Source of the DNA: Streptomyces sp. B1I3
GTDB lineage: Bacteria > Actinomycetota > Actinomycetes > Streptomycetales > Streptomycetaceae
Reading direction: 5' to 3'
NCBI RefSeq assembly: GCF_030816615.1
Contig: NZ_JAUSYD010000001.1
Coordinates: forward strand, 1,178,001-1,242,000
DNA: 64,000 nucleotides
Shown: piece by piece, positions 60,346 through 64,000 of the stretch
Layout: the number at the start of each line of letters is the position of its first letter
How positions within the stretch are numbered: the stretch's first letter is position 1
Notes under the pieces: generated by a model
The model's input: only the letters and a program-made list of their open reading frames with translations
Database searches by the model: none
What the model was told of the DNA's origin: nothing
Made by a program: the position numbers and the translations under genes

Positions 60346-61986
60346 TCAGTCCGTCTCGGTGACCTTGCCGTCGGCGACCTCGACGCGGCGGGTCGTGTGG
60401 ACGGCGTCGAGCATGCGCCGGTCGTGCGTGACCAGCAGCAGCGTCCCGGTGTACGCGTCGAGCGCCGCTTCCAGCTGTTCGATCGCGGGCAGGTCGAGAT
60501 GGTTCGTCGGCTCGTCGAGGACCAGCAGATTGACTCCTCTGCCCTGCAGGAGAGCGAGGCCCGCCCGGGTGCGTTCGCCCGGGGAGAGGGTCGTGGCGGG
60601 ACGCAGTACATGCTCGGCCCGAAGACCGAATTTGGCGAGCAGGGTGCGCACCTCGGCCGGTTCGGTGTCGGGAACGGCCGCGCAGAAGGCGTCCAGCAGG
60701 CTCTCCGTGCCGTGGAACAGCTCGCGGGCCTGGTCGACCTCGCCCACCACGACGCCGGAGCCGAGCGAGGCGTGACCGGCGTCGAGGGGAAGACGTCCGA
60801 GGAGAGCGGCCAGGAGCGTGGACTTGCCCGACCCGTTGGCCCCGGTGATGGCGACCCGGTCGGCCCAGTCGATCTGCAGGGTGGCCGGCCCGAACGAGAA
60901 GTCCCCGCGGGCGACGGCTGCGTCGCGGAGGGTGGCGACGACCGATCCGGAGCGCGGGGCGGAGGCGATCTCCATCCGCAGCTCCCACTCCTTGCGCGGT
61001 TCCTCGACGACGTCGAGGCGCTCGATCATGCGCTGCGTCTGCTTGGCCTTCGCGGCCTGCTTCTCGCTGGCCTCGCTGCGGAACTTGCGGCCGATCTTGT
61101 CGTTGTCGGTGGCCTTGCGCCGGGCGTTCTTGACGCCCTTGTCCATCCAGCCCCGCTGCATCTGGGCGCGGCCCTCGAGCGCGGAACGCTTGTCGGCGTA
61201 CTCGTCGAACTCCTCGCGGGCGTGCGAACGGGCCCGCTCGCGCTCCTCCAGGTAGGAGGCGTAGCCCCCGCCGTAGAGGTTGATCTGCTGCTGGGCCAGA
61301 TCGAGCTCCAGGACCTTGGTGACCGTACGCATCAGGAACTCGCGGTCGTGGCTGACGACCACGGTGCCGGCCCGGAGCCCCGAGACGAAGCGTTCGAGCC
61401 GCTCCAGACCGTCGAGGTCCAGGTCGTTGGTGGGTTCGTCGAGGAGGAAGACGTCGTAGCGCGACAGCAGCAGCGAGGCCAGACCGGCGCGGGCCGCCTG
61501 GCCCCCGGAGAGCGCGGTCATCGGGAGGTCGAGGCCGACGGTGAGGCCGAGGTCGGCGGCGACCTCCTCCGCCCGCTCGTCGAGGTCGGCGCCGCCGAGG
61601 GACAGCCAGCGCTCCAAGGTGTCGGAGTACGCGTCGTCGGCGCCGGGCGCCCCGTCGACCAGGGCCTGGGTCGCGGCGTCCATCGCGGCCTGGGCCTCGG
61701 CGACGCCGGTGCGGCGGGCGAGGAACTCCCGCACGGATTCACCCACCCGGCGCTCGGGCTCCTGCGGGAGGTGCCCGACGGTGGCGGTGGGTGGGGAGAG
61801 CCGGAGCTCGCCCTCCTCCGGCCGGTCGAGACCGGCGAGCAGGCGGAGCAGCGAGGATTTACCGGCGCCGTTGGCTCCGACGAGACCGATCACGTCGCCG
61901 GGCGCGACGACGAGGTCGAGTCCGGCGAAGAGGGTGCGGTCACCGTGCCCGGCGGCGAGTTCCTTGGCGACGAGAGTGGCAGTCAT
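60346..61986 (-). CDS. ABC-F family ATPase
   Basis: This 546-residue protein has two ABC domains and no membrane part. Walker A sites are GLVGANGAGKSSLLRLLAGL and TGANGSGKSTLLAALLG; signatures LSGGQAARAGLAS and LSPGERTRAGLAL; Walker B FLLDEPTNDLDLD and LVLDEPTNHLDLP. A long charged linker of about 80 residues (DEYADKRSALEGRAQMQRGW and following) joins them, as in ABC-F proteins that act on the ribosome. A macrolide/lincosamide-type resistance or a housekeeping translation factor role are both possible; the sequence does not decide. Confidence 0.93.
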   Translation of the reverse strand: MTATLVAKELAAGHGDRTLFAGLDLVVAPGDVIGLVGANGAGKSSLLRLLAGLDRPEEGELRLSPPTATVGHLPQEPERRVGESVREFLARRTGVAEAQAAMDAATQALVDGAPGADDAYSDTLERWLSLGGADLDERAEEVAADLGLTVGLDLPMTALSGGQAARAGLASLLLSRYDVFLLDEPTNDLDLDGLERLERFVSGLRAGTVVVSHDREFLMRTVTKVLELDLAQQQINLYGGGYASYLEERERARSHAREEFDEYADKRSALEGRAQMQRGWMDKGVKNARRKATDNDKIGRKFRSEASEKQAAKAKQTQRMIERLDVVEEPRKEWELRMEIASAPRSGSVVATLRDAAVARGDFSFGPATLQIDWADRVAITGANGSGKSTLLAALLGRLPLDAGHASLGSGVVVGEVDQARELFHGTESLLDAFCAAVPDTEPAEVRTLLAKFGLRAEHVLRPATTLSPGERTRAGLALLQGRGVNLLVLDEPTNHLDLPAIEQLEAALDAYTGTLLLVTHDRRMLDAVHTTRRVEVADGKVTETD

Positions 61987-62099
61987 CAGGGTGCCGATCC
62001 TAACGAACCGGAGCGGCCGTGTTCCCGCCGGACGGTGGGTGCGACCATGGCCGCTGCGGCCTCGGGCACCCGGGGACGGCCCGGGGAGGGGTGAGCGCG

Positions 62100-63023
62100 G
62101 TGACGGACGTGATCGTGGTGGGTGGCGGAGTCAGCGGGCTGACGACGGCGCTGCTGCTGGCGGAGCGCGGCCACCGGGTGCGGGTCTGGTCGCGGGACGC
62201 GGCCTCGGCCACCACGTCGGCGGTGGCGGGGGCCCTGTGGTGGCCGTACCGGATCGAGCCCGCGGCTCTCGTCGGTGACTGGTCGCTGGAGACGCTCGAG
62301 GTGTACGAGGAGCTGGCCGCCGCGCCCGGGGAGACCGGCGTCCGCATGGTCGCCGGGGTGCACGGTGGTGAGCGGCTGTCCGCGCTCGGGGCCTGGGCGC
62401 GCCGCCTCGGCCGCGTGTCCGAGGTGGAAGAGGGGCTGCGGGTGACGCTGCCGCTGATCGACATGCCCGTCCACCTCGGCTGGTTGGAGGACCGGCTGGC
62501 CGCAGCCGGTGGTGCGGTCGAGCGGCGTACGGTGCGTGGCTTCGAGGAGGCCGCGGCCGAGGCCCCCGTGGTCGTCAACTGCGCGGGGCTCGGCGCGCGG
62601 GAGCTGGTGCCGGATCCCGGGGTGCGGCCGGTGCGGGGTCAGCTGGTGGTGGTGGAGAACCCGGGCATCGAGGAGTGGTTCACCCTGGCGGATCCGGCGT
62701 CGAGCGCGACGACGTACCTCTTCCCGCAGCCGGGCGGGCTGGTCCTGGGCGGGACCGCCGAGACGGACGACGCGCGTACGGAGCCCGATCCGCGCACGGC
62801 CGACGAGATCGTGGCGCGGTGCGCGCGGGTGCGGCCGGAGATCGCCGGGGCGCGGGTCATCGGCCACCGGGTCGGGCTGCGGCCCGCCCGGGACGCGGGC
62901 GTGCGGATCGAGGCGGAGGTACTGCCGGGCGGGGGCCTGCTGGTGCACAACTACGGGCACGGGGGCGCCGGGGTGACGGTGGCCAGGGGCTGCGCACGGG
63001 CTGCGGCCCAGCTGGTGGGCTGA
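62100..63023 (+). CDS. FAD-dependent oxidoreductase, D-amino-acid-oxidase-like
   Basis: This 307-residue protein starts with VIVVGGGVSGLTTALLLAER (FAD-binding GxGxxG), then AGALWWPYRIEPAALVGDWS. VVNCAGLGARELVPDPGVRP and RGQLVVVENPGIEEWF are DAAO-type blocks, and the C-terminus has HNYGHGGAGVTVARGCARAA, the GHGGxG FAD motif of D-amino acid oxidases. It would oxidise D-amino acids to keto acids, ammonia and peroxide. I prefer GTG 62100, with GGAGGGG at good distance; GTG 62091 is too close to that site. Confidence 0.9.
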   Translation: MTDVIVVGGGVSGLTTALLLAERGHRVRVWSRDAASATTSAVAGALWWPYRIEPAALVGDWSLETLEVYEELAAAPGETGVRMVAGVHGGERLSALGAWARRLGRVSEVEEGLRVTLPLIDMPVHLGWLEDRLAAAGGAVERRTVRGFEEAAAEAPVVVNCAGLGARELVPDPGVRPVRGQLVVVENPGIEEWFTLADPASSATTYLFPQPGGLVLGGTAETDDARTEPDPRTADEIVARCARVRPEIAGARVIGHRVGLRPARDAGVRIEAEVLPGGGLLVHNYGHGGAGVTVARGCARAAAQLVG

Positions 63024-63213
63024 ACCGCCGGCCCCACGGTCCGGAGGCGTGACATCTCGGCCACGGCCCTGGCCCAGGCGCGCGGCACCGCGGCCACGGA
63101 CCGGAGGCACGACGCCGGGGCCTGGCCGGGTCGAACCACGCCGTGCCCCGGTCCGGACGGACGGCGCCGGGCGGGAGGCGGCAGGGGTGCCGGGCCGCAT
63201 GGCGGACGCCGGG

Positions 63214-64000
63214 TCAGGCGGGCGGGTCGTGCTTGTGCCGCTCGTCGGAGGTGACCTCCGCGGGCCCGGGGCCGATCCGGATCTCGAAGTCCCCGTCGTA
63301 CTTGGCGTGCCCCTGGATGACCGCGCTCTCGACGGCTTCCACACCGAACTCCCTGCGGACGATCATCGGGTCACGCCGCAGGTCCCTCATCAGCGCGACG
63401 CACATGCCGATCATCACGAGGGTGAACGGGGCGGCCACCAGGATGGTCAGGTTCTGCAGGCCTGCCAGTGCGTCGCCCTGCCCGTTGCCGATGAGCAGCA
63501 TGACGGCCGCGACCGCACCGGTGACGACGCCCCAGAAGATGACGACCCAGGTGGCGGGCTCCAGCACACCCTTCTGGGAGAGGGTGCCCATGACGATCGA
63601 GGCCGCGTCGGCACCGGAGACGAAGAAGATGCTGACCAGCAGCATGACGAGAACGCTCATCACCGTGGCGATCGGGAACTCGCGGAGCATGCCGAAGAGC
63701 TGGGCCTCCGGGGTGCTTCCGACGCCGCCGAGCCGGCCGGCCTCCTGCAGGCGGATCGCGGAACCACCGAAGATCGCGAACCAGACCAGGCTGACCGCGC
63801 TGGGCACCAGCATGACCCCGCCGACGAACTGACGGATGGTCCGGCCGCGACTGATCCTCGCGATGAACATGCCGACGAAGGGCGTCCACGAGATCCACCA
63901 GGCCCAGTAGAAGACGGTCCAGCTGGCGAGCCAGTCGGCGACCTCGCCCTCACCGGTCGCCTCGGTGCGCCCGGCGAGCTGCGGCAGTTCGCCGAAGTAC
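63214..64000 (-). CDS. BCCT-family (betaine/choline/carnitine) transporter, N-terminal part beyond window
   Basis: The frame is open to the window edge. It encodes FYWAWWISWTPFVGMFIARI, the hallmark Trp-rich segment of BCCT transporters (helix 8), then SRGRTIRQFVGGVMLVPSAV, SIFFVSGADAASIVMG and two final helices. A hydrophilic tail of about 50 residues ends ERHKHDPPA and could be the osmosensing or regulatory end. It imports glycine betaine or choline for osmoprotection. About 262 residues are visible of a usual 500-600. Confidence 0.93.
   Translation of the reverse strand, partial: YFGELPQLAGRTEATGEGEVADWLASWTVFYWAWWISWTPFVGMFIARISRGRTIRQFVGGVMLVPSAVSLVWFAIFGGSAIRLQEAGRLGGVGSTPEAQLFGMLREFPIATVMSVLVMLLVSIFFVSGADAASIVMGTLSQKGVLEPATWVVIFWGVVTGAVAAVMLLIGNGQGDALAGLQNLTILVAAPFTLVMIGMCVALMRDLRRDPMIVRREFGVEAVESAVIQGHAKYDGDFEIRIGPGPAEVTSDERHKHDPPA

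Overview
The window is very GC-rich (roughly 70% by eye) and codon-biased in the way of Streptomyces. The gene content fits that genus: a gvpOAFGYZJLSK gas-vesicle cluster, an XlnA-type secreted xylanase, an actinobacterial hopanoid operon, type I isopentenyl-diphosphate isomerase beside a zitB-like exporter and galE, and many GTG starts with ATGA/GTGA stop-start overlaps. I recall a similar gene order from the S. coelicolor SCO6745-SCO6771 region, but I cannot check that here. I see no rRNA, tRNA or CRISPR array.

Layout. 1-674 is a truncated amino-acid permease. 760-7123 is a minus-strand gas-vesicle operon and a small companion gene, ending in a strong terminator. 7403-8619 is a crcB/DUF190/crcB fluoride-export operon whose last crcB copy is frameshifted. 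8620-11230 is mostly debris: thpR, the C-terminal scrap of a HINT-domain polymorphic toxin, a 181-bp inverted-repeat element (MITE-like) and a decayed coiled-coil gene. 11593-13023 is a GH10 xylanase with its operator, followed by a truncated secreted-protein relic. 13564-16030 holds a metallo-beta-lactamase-fold hydrolase, a PPOX-class oxidoreductase and a TetR regulator.

16107-24230 is the most interesting part. The STM4015/STM4015/STM4014/STM4013/STM4012/STM4011 cassette (two LRR-like proteins, an ATP-grasp enzyme, a sulfatase/phosphatase-fold hydrolase and two radical-SAM enzymes) lies divergent from a DUF6745-like gene and a small gene. Both divergent promoters match the RecA-independent DNA-damage motif TTGTCRGTG-N8-TANNNT recognised by PafBC. 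The function of the cassette is, to my knowledge, unknown; the promoters suggest that the whole locus belongs to the DNA-damage response.

24274-28509 carries an SGNH hydrolase, a LysM/M23 peptidase under a c-di-AMP (ydaO-type) riboswitch, a tyrosine phosphatase, a DUF6126-type membrane protein and a cupin XRE regulator. 28629-40724 is the hopanoid operon hpnC-hpnD-hpnE-polyprenyl synthase-shc-hpnG-hpnH-(decayed ispG)-dxs-aminotransferase. 41151-48217 is an envelope-polymer or lipid cluster: ABC exporter, GT2, two CDP-alcohol phosphatidyltransferases, a glycerol-1-phosphate-dehydrogenase-like enzyme and a nucleotidyltransferase. Next come galE, a CDF zinc exporter with a candidate Zur box, a methyltransferase-GNAT fusion, idi, an anti-sigma-like ATPase, an enoyl-CoA hydratase, a deleted pfpI pseudogene, an SCO6745-family gene, a 43-aa LPFR protein, tex, a PL3 pectate lyase, an ABC-F ATPase, a D-amino-acid-oxidase-like enzyme and a truncated BCCT transporter.

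Two otherwise normal genes (crcB at 7403 and the STM4011 gene at 23270) each carry one extra G/C in a homopolymer run. Removing it restores the expected protein, so either the sequence has homopolymer errors or these two genes are recently broken.
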